In this document: in pieces, positions 1 to 4,406 of the stretch
Layout of the letters: each line of letters starts with the position of its first letter
How positions within the stretch are numbered: the stretch's first letter is position 1
Assembly (NCBI GenBank): GCA_003165615.1
Contig: PLWR01000462.1
Location: forward strand, 1 to 7,185
Source of the DNA: Acidobacteriota bacterium
Lineage (GTDB): Bacteria > Acidobacteriota > Terriglobia > UBA7540
Direction of reading: 5' to 3'
DNA: 7,185 nucleotides
Position numbers and translations under genes: made by a program
Notes under the pieces: generated by a model
What the model was told of the DNA's origin: nothing
The model's database searches: none
Seen by the model: the letters and a program-made list of their open reading frames with translations, nothing else

Positions 1-123
1 GAGGCCCTGGACAAGCTCAAGATTCTCTCCCAGCGGAACGAGAAGATGGACAACCCCAAGCGCTTCGACGGCACCAACTGGTACGCCGGCAGCCTGCTGC
101 TCATCGGCGATTTGGTGGATTAA
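1..123 (+). CDS. C-terminal end of an unidentified protein (partial)
   Basis: The window opens inside an open frame that reads 40 codons and stops at TAA, followed at once by a second in-frame TAA. The peptide is hydrophilic at first (EALDKLKILSQRNEK) and ends in NWYAGSLLLIGDLVD. Its codons are rich in G or C at the third position, as expected of a genuine gene of this genome. I do not recognise the family from this tail: there is no motif, metal ligand or complete membrane segment to work from. No obvious rho-independent terminator follows. It reads in the same direction as the antitoxin gene at 321, but a 197-base gap with its own operator-like sites makes a shared operon unlikely. Confidence 0.6.
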   Translation, partial: EALDKLKILSQRNEKMDNPKRFDGTNWYAGSLLLIGDLVD

Positions 124-151
124 TAAAAGCCAATGAACAAGCCGCGCTTCC

Positions 152-170
152 CTCTCCGCACTGGGGAGAG
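152..170. repeat. Short CTCTCC/GGAGAG hairpin
   Basis: CTCTCC (152-157) and GGAGAG (165-170) can pair around a 7-base loop. The same base composition recurs in the larger hairpin elements at 1787-2004, so this is probably a short relative of that interspersed element. There is no T-run after it, so it is not a convincing terminator. Confidence 0.35.
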
Positions 171-264
171 AAACCGAGGGTGAGGTGTCCCGTATTCCGC
201 ATCCCGCACTCATTTGGCATTGTGATTACAGCCCCATCTGGTAAGACCTCCCAAAAGCAATAGT

Positions 265-296
265 GCACAAATGCGTGTATTTGTGCTTGCACAAAT
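265..296. promoter_or_regulatory. Three alternating GCACAAAT half-sites, likely operator
   Basis: GCACAAAT at 265-272, its exact reverse complement ATTTGTGC at 279-286, and GCACAAAT again at 289-296. The first and second copies form a perfect 8-base inverted repeat with a 6-base spacer; the second and third form another with a 2-base spacer. The direct copies extend to GCACAAATGC. The block ends 24 bases before the start of the HTH/antitoxin gene at 321. Type II antitoxins commonly repress their own promoters through such inverted repeats, so an autoregulatory operator is the natural reading. I could not place a convincing -35/-10 pair beside it. Confidence 0.6.
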
Positions 297-320
297 GCCA
301 CACCAAGCTACCTTGTCGTT

Positions 321-755
321 ATGAAGAAACTTGCGTCTGCTCGAACCGTGGTGGCCAAACCTCCCCCTGCCAGGACCGCTCACAAGGCCGGGGTCGCTGG
401 CCTTCTGCAGGCTCTCTCCCCGAGCGGCCTCGTTGGGACTTCGGTGAAAGACCTCACCCACCGCTACGGCATCTCCTGCGACACCCTGACGCGCATGACG
501 GGTTTCTCCCTCCGCGCCGTGTCGAACTGGTCCCAGGGCTCCAAGCCCAGTTCATCGACTGCCAGGCGCTTGACCGAAATCAAGCGCCTCTTCGCCGCGC
601 TGGAGGAACTCGTTTCCCCCGAAGCAATTGGCCCCTGGCTCAAAGAACCCAGCCCTGCCTTTGACGGCTCTACCCCGCTCCAGGTCATCGAACGCGGCGA
701 GACGGACCGCATTTGGCGCATGGTTTACGAGCTGGAATCCGGCGAACCCGCCTGA
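321..755 (+). CDS. Xre/MbcA/ParS-type antitoxin, apparently without its toxin
   Basis: Protein of 144 residues. After a basic, proline-rich start (1-25), residues about 45-75 fit a helix-turn-helix (KDLTHRYGIS...TGFSLRAVSNWSQG), and residues about 84-140 fit the toxin-binding domain once called DUF2384, ending in the characteristic TPLQVIERGETDRIWRMVYE. Antitoxins of this family bind a RES-domain toxin that degrades NAD+ and repress their own operon. Normally the toxin gene overlaps or directly follows the antitoxin; here the 293 bases after the TGA hold no RES-like frame. So this is an orphan antitoxin, a solitary regulator, or the surviving half of a decayed module. ATG at 321 is the only sensible start in frame; no Shine-Dalgarno sequence is visible. 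The half-site array at 265-296 is probably its operator. Confidence 0.8.
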   Translation: MKKLASARTVVAKPPPARTAHKAGVAGLLQALSPSGLVGTSVKDLTHRYGISCDTLTRMTGFSLRAVSNWSQGSKPSSSTARRLTEIKRLFAALEELVSPEAIGPWLKEPSPAFDGSTPLQVIERGETDRIWRMVYELESGEPA

Positions 756-1048
756 CCCGGGCGCCCTTCAAACTCCAACGTTCGCCCCTTCTTCCATCTT
801 ACGCCTTCTGCGCATATTGGCGGCCACCCCCTCTCTATCCGTCCGCATTTTACCCACCCCGTGGCTAAACTCCTTCCGATTTCAGCTTTCAGCTTTTCCG
901 TTCGCTCCCTCAACCAATCTGGTGTTTTGTTTTCCGTCGCTCCAGTTCTCTGCCCGCCATCGAGGCTGCCGGCGAGCCCGGCCCACATTCTTTGGGCGAA
1001 CCGTTCGTGGGTGACAACTGTGAAAAACGACGGCAATTACCGGTCGCC
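756..1048. other. Gap without a recognisable gene; short TTTCAGC repeat
   Basis: This stretch separates the Xre-type antitoxin gene from the convergent end of the DUF5615 gene. It is pyrimidine-rich on the plus strand and looks like degenerate non-coding sequence. At 880-897 the 7-mer TTTCAGC occurs twice in tandem followed by TTTT. I looked for a RES-domain toxin downstream of the antitoxin and found no frame resembling one. The frames that stay open here have compositions dominated by Pro, Ser, Phe and Arg, as expected of chance translation of such sequence. Confidence 0.5.
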
Positions 1049-1417
1049 TCAATCTTCCAGCGGGAGGACGCGGGCTCGGGATCGAGCTTCGTCGAGAACG
1101 ATTAGCGCTCCCTTCTCCAGGGTGCCCTCGAACTGACGCAAGGCGTTAAGGACCAGCGCACCAATGCCCGCGGGCGTAACCTCCTGCGTGCGAACCTGAA
1201 TCACGCTTGGGCTTCCCGCATGGGTAAGCGCCAGCAGCGTCCCGAAGTCAAGGTCGTGGGTGAACACGACGTGTTTCTGTGCCCTGGCCCAGGCCATGAT
1301 CTCCACATCTTCGGCTCGCGGGTTGCCAACCGTGGACCAGTGAATCGCTTCCCATCCCGCGCGCTCGAGAACCGCCACCCATTCGGGTAAAAGGCTCATG
1401 TCCCCCAGCAATCTCAT
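1049..1417 (-). CDS. DUF5615 family PIN-like protein, probable toxin RNase
   Basis: Protein of 122 residues, the full length expected for DUF5615 PIN-like proteins. It begins MRLLGDMSLLPEW, where the family usually has an aspartate-containing DxNL-type first strand; here D6 is kept but the Asn is Ser8. The family's other signatures follow: HWSTVGNPRAEDVEIMAWAR (27-46), VVFTHDLDFGTLLA (50-63) with D55 and D57, and the tail LIVLDEARSRARVLPL. The acidic residues D6, D37 and D55/D57 match the metal-binding set of PIN-fold ribonucleases, so RNA cleavage is the likely activity; that is inferred from family, not shown. The start overlaps the DUF433 stop by four bases (ATGA at 1414-1417), so the two are translationally coupled with the antitoxin first. 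The Asn-to-Ser change beside the first catalytic Asp may weaken the enzyme. Confidence 0.87.
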   Translation of the reverse strand: MRLLGDMSLLPEWVAVLERAGWEAIHWSTVGNPRAEDVEIMAWARAQKHVVFTHDLDFGTLLALTHAGSPSVIQVRTQEVTPAGIGALVLNALRQFEGTLEKGALIVLDEARSRARVLPLED

Positions 1418-1680
1418 GCCGGCTGGAGCGGCAATTCAACTTCTTCGGCCCGCCAGGCAGCATACTTCAGCGCCTGATTGATGTCCTCCTCCTCCAGATA
1501 CGGATACAGCTTGAGGATTTCCGCCCGCATATGGCCCGTGGCCACCAGTCCGGTGAGGGTGCCCACCGTGACACGCAACCCGCGAACACAGGGCCGCCCG
1601 CCCATGACCTGCGGGTTGAAAGTGATTCGATCCAGCGCCTTAATGCGCTGTAATCTAACCCAGACCCTGCCCGGATCCAA
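1414..1680 (-). CDS. DUF433 domain antitoxin
   Basis: Protein of 88 residues dominated by a DUF433 domain from about residue 17: DRITFNPQVMGGRPCVRGLR, then VTVGTLTGLVATGH, then EILKLYPYLEEEDINQALKYAAWRAEE. The domain is a small helix-turn-helix-like fold that acts as partner and presumed antitoxin of DUF5615/PIN proteins; the pair here is in the canonical order. The start is uncertain. TTG at 1678-1680 has GAGGAG directly in front, which is too close for a standard ribosome binding site, and there is no ATG between it and the conserved core; a CTG start nearer to DRITF is possible. Upstream on this strand lies the hairpin repeat region, so any promoter sits within or next to it. Confidence 0.85.
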   Translation of the reverse strand: MDPGRVWVRLQRIKALDRITFNPQVMGGRPCVRGLRVTVGTLTGLVATGHMRAEILKLYPYLEEEDINQALKYAAWRAEEVELPLQPA

Positions 1681-1786
1681 CTCCTCATTTGTTGCAGGCT
1701 CAACCGCCTCCGGCCCCTGAGCCGAGGGTTGGGGAGAGGGGACCGTATTGGCCCCTGGGGTTCCGCGGCAGGAGAATTCATTGGGG

Positions 1787-1876
1787 CCTCCTCTCCCCAG
1801 CCCTCTCCTCCCTCGGGGGAGGAGAGGGAGAAACCGCCGCGTCTCGCGCGGGAACTTCCTTAATTCAACGGGAGTG
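1787..1876. repeat. Hairpin repeat element, copy 1
   Basis: About 90 bases nearly matching the element at 1914-2004. It starts CCTCCTCTCCCC and ends GGAACTTCCTTAATTCAACG plus GGAGTG. Inside, CCCTCTCCTCCC (1801-1812) pairs perfectly with GGGAGGAGAGGG (1817-1828) around a 4-base loop. CTCTCCCCAG (1791-1800) is also the reverse complement of CTGGGGAGAG at 1880-1889, giving a larger fold across the boundary. Two copies with the same tail in an intergenic gap suggest an interspersed, possibly mobilised non-coding element. Confidence 0.75.
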
Positions 1877-1913
1877 GGGCTGGGGAGAGGGGTTTCATTG
1901 GTGTTGGCACGGC

Positions 1914-2004
1914 CCTCCTCTCCCCGGCCCTCTCCTCCCTTGGCGGGAGGAGAGGGAGAAGCCGCCGCGCCTTGCGCGGGAACTTCCTTAATTCAACGGC
2001 AGTG
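1914..2004. repeat. Hairpin repeat element, copy 2
   Basis: Second copy of the element at 1787-1876, in the same orientation with a period of about 127 bases. CCCTCTCCTCCC (1928-1939) and GGGAGGAGAGGG (1945-1956) form a perfect 12-base stem; the loop is TTGGC here and TCGG in copy 1, so the stem is conserved while the loop varies. The tail GGAACTTCCTTAATTCAACG is identical in both. The element lies between divergent toxin-antitoxin loci and could also act as a bidirectional transcription or RNA-processing signal, although no T-run follows the stems. Confidence 0.75.
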
Positions 2005-2081
2005 CCCCGCGGGGCAGCCTCCGCTTTCTGGATTGCTTCGTCCAATGCAGCCAAAAGCTACGAGTCATCCTCGCTGCACTC

Positions 2082-2110
2082 TTGCAATGTAGCCACAACA
2101 GGGCTGCAAT
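2082..2110 (+). promoter_or_regulatory. Possible promoter/operator of the RelB-type gene
   Basis: TTGCAA (2082-2087) and TGCAAT (2105-2110) are separated by 17 bases and sit just before the ATG at 2117. Each matches four of six bases of the -35 and -10 consensus. The two boxes also lie in an imperfect direct repeat, TGCAATGTAGC and TGCAATAGC, which could be an operator for RelB autorepression. If it is used, the transcript would be almost leaderless. Weak evidence. Confidence 0.25.
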
Positions 2111-2116
2111 AGCGCC

Positions 2117-2377
2117 ATGAGTAAAACCGCGACGATTCGTACCCGCATCGAGCCGAGCCTCAAGCGCGAGGTGGAGGATATTCTTGCCCAGTTGGGGCTG
2201 ACGGCTTCTGAAACCGTTCACCTGCTTTATCGGCAGATCAAATTGCAGCGGGGTTTGCCCTTTGATGTGCGGATTCCCAACGCCCTCACCGCGCGCACAC
2301 TCCACGCCAGCAAGGCGGGCAAGAACATGAAGCGGTTTGGCAGCAAAGCAGCACTCTTTGCTGACCTGCGTTCCTAG
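2117..2377 (+). CDS. RelB/DinJ family antitoxin
   Basis: Protein of 86 residues, complete for the family. Residues 2-45 form the N-terminal ribbon-helix-helix DNA-binding and dimerisation unit (KTATIRTRIEPSLKREVEDI, then LGLTASETVHLLYRQI). Then comes the family's LQRGLPFDVRIPNALT, and a C-terminal toxin-binding tail ending SKAALFADLRS. Such antitoxins neutralise RelE/YafQ-type ribosome-dependent mRNA interferases and repress their operon. Directly after, overlapping its stop, is only the last part of a YafQ-like toxin, so this antitoxin has no functional toxin at this locus. It could still cross-neutralise a related toxin elsewhere or serve as a repressor. ATG at 2117 is the family-typical start; no Shine-Dalgarno sequence is apparent. 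Confidence 0.88.
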   Translation: MSKTATIRTRIEPSLKREVEDILAQLGLTASETVHLLYRQIKLQRGLPFDVRIPNALTARTLHASKAGKNMKRFGSKAALFADLRS

Positions 2378-2451
2378 TTTATACCCTCACCGAAGAAGGC
2401 GCACACGTCTGCTTTGAGCGCACCGGCACGCACAGCGATTTGTTCCGCTGA
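2365..2451 (+). pseudogene. Remnant of a YafQ-type mRNA interferase toxin (C-terminal end only)
   Basis: In a different frame from the antitoxin and overlapping its end, an open stretch of 28 codons ends FLVYTLTEEGAHVCFERTG, then THSDLFR and a TGA. This matches the C-terminal strand region of E. coli YafQ (recalled as ILIYKLTDKLLRFERTGTHA, then ALFG), including the positions of the conserved His and Phe of the active site. An in-frame TGA at 2362-2364 closes it on the left, and the N-terminal two thirds of a toxin of about 90 residues, including the other catalytic His and Asp residues, are absent. The junction with the antitoxin stop points to an internal deletion in a dinJ-yafQ-type operon. 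It cannot encode an active toxin. Confidence 0.75.
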
Positions 2452-2500
2452 CGGACAGGACGGCAGCTCACACTGGGCGCTCGCAACGGCGTGAGGGCCA

Positions 2501-2529
2501 CGTCCACGCCGCCAGAGGTGCGGCCCGGG
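2501..2529. repeat. 29-base direct repeat, left copy
   Basis: CGTCCACGCCGCCAGAGGTG followed by CGGCCCGGG. It matches 3164-3192 at 25 of 29 positions in the same orientation. Together the two copies bracket the antitoxin/toxin pair at 2605-3077, so they may mark the edges of an inserted or recombining segment, or simply be two copies of an interspersed repeat. Confidence 0.6.
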
Positions 2530-2541
2530 TCACGCTTCATG

Positions 2542-2559
2542 CCTCCTCCTCCTCCTCCT
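2542..2559. repeat. (CCT)6 microsatellite
   Basis: Six perfect tandem CCT units in the non-coding interval between the toxin remnant and the RelE-type gene. It is followed by a pyrimidine-rich stretch (TTTTCTGTCCTTTGCCCTC) up to about 2585. No coding role is seen. Confidence 0.7.
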
Positions 2560-2604
2560 TCGGCATTTTCTGTCCTTTGCCCTCTATCCTGCCGGCGTCG
2601 CGAG

Positions 2605-2859
2605 TCACAGTTTGTTGTATTCTTCATGCGTGCCAATCCAGTTCCAGACAAACGTGTCCGAAGTCAGGAAGTAACCCGTGGCACGGTAATGGTCGCCGAT
2701 GCGGACAGACCACAAGTCATCTTTCAGCTTCTTGAAACGGAGCGAGGAATAAAACGGGTCTTTCAGCCACAGCGCGAAAGCTTTGCGGGCGAGTTGCTGA
2801 ACCTGCAACGGCAGCGCGTTAAACCGCCGCCAGAAAGCGGGGTCAACCTTTGAGTTCAT
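2605..2859 (-). CDS. RelE/ParE family toxin
   Basis: Protein of 84 residues starting MNSKVDPAFWRRFNALP. Two N-terminal helices (about 6-32) are followed by the RelE-fold beta sheet: PFYSSLRFKKLKDDLWSVRI (35-54), GDHYRATGYF (55-64), VWNWIGTHEEYNKL (71-84). The pattern SLRFKKL, VRIGxxYRAxG and WIGxHxxY is characteristic of a RelE/ParE-superfamily subgroup paired with short helical antitoxins. Basic residues R41, K43, K44, R53 and R59 and the C-terminal H78/Y81 are candidate RNA-binding or catalytic positions. The likely role is growth inhibition by mRNA cleavage at the ribosome; gyrase poisoning (ParE) cannot be excluded from sequence. The ATG at 2857-2859 overlaps the antitoxin stop by four bases. 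The frame continues upstream of it, but that part would only re-read the antitoxin gene in another frame. Confidence 0.87.
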   Translation of the reverse strand: MNSKVDPAFWRRFNALPLQVQQLARKAFALWLKDPFYSSLRFKKLKDDLWSVRIGDHYRATGYFLTSDTFVWNWIGTHEEYNKL

Positions 2860-3077
2860 TTCTGCCCGCGAGGGGGGAAATCCATGAGCTTGCCAGCCTG
2901 GGCGTTTTTGCGGGAAGCTGACATCATTTCGTGCAACTTGCCGCCCGGCTCGGCATCCGCTTGCATCTGCCGGTCCCAATCGTCGTCCGGCCAGGGATGA
3001 AGCAAAGCCTCCAACTCGCAACGCTCTTGCGGCGAGAGCTTCTCAATCGCCCTTTTGATTTCAGCAACCGTGCTCAT
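2856..3077 (-). CDS. Antitoxin partner of the RelE/ParE toxin (addiction-module type)
   Basis: Protein of 73 residues: MSTVAEIKRAIEKLSPQERC (1-20), then ELEALLHPWPDDDWDRQMQA, then a charged tail ending AGKLMDFPPRGQK. The start (AEI...AIEKLSPQER.EL), the central acidic DDDWDRQM and the AGKLMDF ending fit the small helical antitoxins found upstream of RelE/ParE toxins of this subgroup. The N-terminal helices probably dimerise or bind DNA and the acidic tail probably wraps the basic toxin. It precedes its toxin with an ATGA overlap, the classic arrangement that gives the antitoxin priority. A palindrome within the proposed promoter at 3084-3112 would suit autoregulation. Confidence 0.82.
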   Translation of the reverse strand: MSTVAEIKRAIEKLSPQERCELEALLHPWPDDDWDRQMQADAEPGGKLHEMMSASRKNAQAGKLMDFPPRGQK

Positions 3078-3083
3078 GGCACA

Positions 3084-3112
3084 AAGCTAAACGTAATGCA
3101 TTATGCCGTCAA
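3084..3112 (-). promoter_or_regulatory. Possible promoter with palindromic operator for the antitoxin-toxin pair
   Basis: On the minus strand TTGACG (3112-3107) is five of six to the -35 consensus. A 17-base spacer follows and contains the perfect 10-base palindrome TAATGCATTA (3094-3103), and then a weak -10-like TAGCTT (3089-3084). The ATG at 3077 follows after six bases, so any transcript would be leaderless or nearly so. Putting the palindrome between -35 and -10 is the usual layout for an autorepressed toxin-antitoxin operon. The -10 box is poor, so the exact promoter is uncertain. Confidence 0.35.
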
Positions 3113-3163
3113 TTCGGCGAACCCTGTAGTTGCTAATCCGATTGAGCCTCTCGGCCATCCCCG

Positions 3164-3192
3164 CGTCCACGCCGCCGGATGTGTGGCCCGGC
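3164..3192. repeat. 29-base direct repeat, right copy
   Basis: CGTCCACGCCGCCGGATGTG followed by TGGCCCGGC, the partner of 2501-2529 (25 of 29 identical, same orientation). It lies just outside the start of the antitoxin gene. The sequences beyond the copies differ, so the match is confined to this block. Confidence 0.6.
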
Positions 3193-3196
3193 TGTC

Positions 3197-3224
3197 TCTC
3201 AACAATCAACTCTCAACTCTCAAC
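3197..3224. repeat. Four tandem 7-mers of TCTCAAC type
   Basis: In register: TCTCAAC, AATCAAC, TCTCAAC, TCTCAAC. It belongs to the non-coding interval 3078-3313, which otherwise holds the 29-base repeat, a C-rich run near 3235-3250 and no gene-like frame. Like TTTCAGC at 880 and the CAGTAATC block at 7053, this is a short simple repeat apparently tolerated in intergenic DNA of this genome. Confidence 0.65.
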
Positions 3225-3313
3225 CACTCCTACGCCCCCCGCCCGCCCGCCGGCAAAAGCCGCGAAACGGCCCGTGCTCGCACCACCTCAACGTAGCAAG
3301 TTAGGCATCGCGG

Positions 3314-3919
3314 TCATACTCTCCGACCACACCCAGAACAGTACGGCACTGACTCTATATAAATATAGTAAATGATGCCGGGAATGAGGAATAGGAGAAC
3401 CAATGTGGCGCAGATAAAAACTTCTCCAATACCTTGAAGTCCTCTTACCTTGCCGACGGAGTGAGAGCCGCAGTGCGGGCAAGCAATTTCGCCTCTGCTT
3501 TTGCGTGCGGCCACAGCAAGCACGCCCGGCTGCGTAACAGCGGGTCGTTGTGCCGAGGGTGGCTCAAGCTGATGCAGAATTGTGCTGAGGGGGTGCCACT
3601 CGGAATCGCCCTCCTGACAGTGCATCGTCTTGCCGGTAATGCTGCCCATGTTCCACATGCCCCGCAATTGACCAATGGTGTATGGGCCTTTGGTTTCAAC
3701 TTCCTGAAGAATATAATACGGTCTAGCGACTGGTGGTGGTGCCTTTGCTGGTCCGATAAGGGCTGGAAGATAATTCAAACTCCACTTGTCTGTGCCATTT
3801 TCTTCCAGGGTGAGGGTGACGGTTGGTATCACACCTCTGCCAAGCATCTCGCGAATCTGGTCTTCGTCGTAAGGCCCTTGCTTTTCCTCGTTGATCTGGA
3901 GAAAGTATTTCATGCGCAT
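3314..3919 (-). CDS. Protein with two GYF_2 (DUF4339) domains and a membrane-split zinc ribbon
   Basis: Protein of 201 residues. Two GYF_2 domains lie at about 4-52 (KYFLQINEEKQGPYDEDQIR) and 68-118 (YYILQEVETKGPYTIGQLRG, later WHPLS). Both have the family's aromatic start, GPY turn and conserved Trp. A linker rich in Pro and Ala (119-140) leads to CPHC (147-150), then a hydrophobic stretch about 165-187 (FICATLVLLFLIPGIIYYIY), then CSGC (194-197) and GRRV at the end. The four cysteines should form one zinc ribbon whose two knuckles are separated by a membrane-embedded segment. GYF_2 domains are presumed to bind proline-rich peptides; the fold suggests a membrane-anchored adaptor, not an enzyme. 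It is the last gene of a three-gene minus-strand cluster, 12 bases after its neighbour. ATG at 3919 or, two codons on, at 3913 may be the start; no clear Shine-Dalgarno sequence. Confidence 0.8.
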   Translation of the reverse strand: MRMKYFLQINEEKQGPYDEDQIREMLGRGVIPTVTLTLEENGTDKWSLNYLPALIGPAKAPPPVARPYYILQEVETKGPYTIGQLRGMWNMGSITGKTMHCQEGDSEWHPLSTILHQLEPPSAQRPAVTQPGVLAVAARKSRGEIACPHCGSHSVGKVRGLQGIGEVFICATLVLLFLIPGIIYYIYIESVPYCSGCGRRV

Positions 3920-3931
3920 TCGGCGGCGCGG

Positions 3932-4378
3932 CTAACCCGCTGCTCCCCCCTCGCCATCGCCGTCTACAATGGCGAGATCGACGCGCTGCCGACACTGCGG
4001 GCAGTCCACCCAGCCGTTGAAAGCAGTGTGCTCGATGCGAGTGCCGCAACCCGGGCAGGTGGTTTTGTTGTAAACGACCTCGGGCGGAGCAGCGGTAGGC
4101 GTTTCCGCCGCCGGTCGGGCAGCAACTGCCGTAACAAGCGCCTGAAGCTCGCGTAACTGGGCCTGCTGTAGCTGCACCTGTGACTGAAGCAAGTGCTGTG
4201 CTTTTGCATCCTCTTCCTTCTTGGCAAGGTTTGGCAAACAAAGGACGACGATCACACCGACAGGCCCAAAAAGCAGACTCCATACCATCCCGGACCCTAT
4301 ACGCCCCTTCGCAGCTCCGACCAAACAGCCGATAACTACCGAGAAAACCCAGATGAGTGGAATAGCTAAATCATCCAT
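3932..4378 (-). CDS. Two-helix membrane protein with coiled coil and C-terminal zinc ribbon
   Basis: Protein of 148 residues, family not recognised. Residues 5-23 and about 30-49 are hydrophobic and probably form a membrane hairpin (PLIWVFSVVIGCLVGAAKG, then GMVWSLLFGPVGVIVVLCLP). Residues 52-86 are rich in Gln, Leu, Glu and Ala (QSQVQLQQAQLRELQALV) and likely form a coiled coil. After a Pro/Ala linker (87-101), CPGC (108-111) and CPQC (126-129) make a small zinc ribbon, and the tail is acidic and glycine-rich. The layout suggests a membrane-anchored cytoplasmic scaffold that dimerises through the coil. It stands 28 bases downstream of the gene at 4407-4766 and 12 bases upstream of the GYF_2 gene, so the three are probably one transcript. 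Its neighbour also couples a zinc ribbon to a membrane segment, which hints at a shared complex. Confidence 0.75.
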   Translation of the reverse strand: MDDLAIPLIWVFSVVIGCLVGAAKGRIGSGMVWSLLFGPVGVIVVLCLPNLAKKEEDAKAQHLLQSQVQLQQAQLRELQALVTAVAARPAAETPTAAPPEVVYNKTTCPGCGTRIEHTAFNGWVDCPQCRQRVDLAIVDGDGEGGAAG

Positions 4379-4406
4379 AGTGTCGTGCCCATAGATGCAG
4401 GCATAA

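Noticed and set aside
756..1014. RES-domain toxin expected behind the Xre-type antitoxin
   Set aside because: No frame here shows RES-like sequence; the open frame crossing 628-1014 overlaps the antitoxin out of frame and then reads low-complexity Pro/Ser/Phe/Arg peptide.
1787..2004. CRISPR-like array
   Set aside because: There are only two copies of a long element with hairpins and a period of about 127 bases; no short repeats with regular unique spacers and no cas genes.
1748..2092. Plus- and minus-strand open frames through the hairpin repeats
   Set aside because: They are translations of the repeated CCTCTCC/GGAGAGG elements, giving low-complexity Pro/Gly/Arg/Leu peptides. A minus-strand stretch starting MAALDEAIQKAEAAPRG looked briefly like an antitoxin fragment but runs straight into the repeat and could not be tied to a family.
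2860..3021. Longer N-terminal version of the RelE-type toxin (138 residues)
   Set aside because: The extra 54 residues only re-read the antitoxin gene in another frame; the family length and the ATGA overlap favour the start at 2859.
3255..3275. Rho-independent terminator after the GYF_2 gene on the minus strand
   Set aside because: GCCG/CGGC with a 5-base loop followed by only TTTT is a very short stem; too weak to call.
3434..4156. Long plus-strand open frame of 240 codons opposite the GYF_2 and zinc-ribbon genes
   Set aside because: It is antisense to two proteins with clear domain structure and has no family-like motifs or Shine-Dalgarno sequence; its composition is what antisense reading would give.
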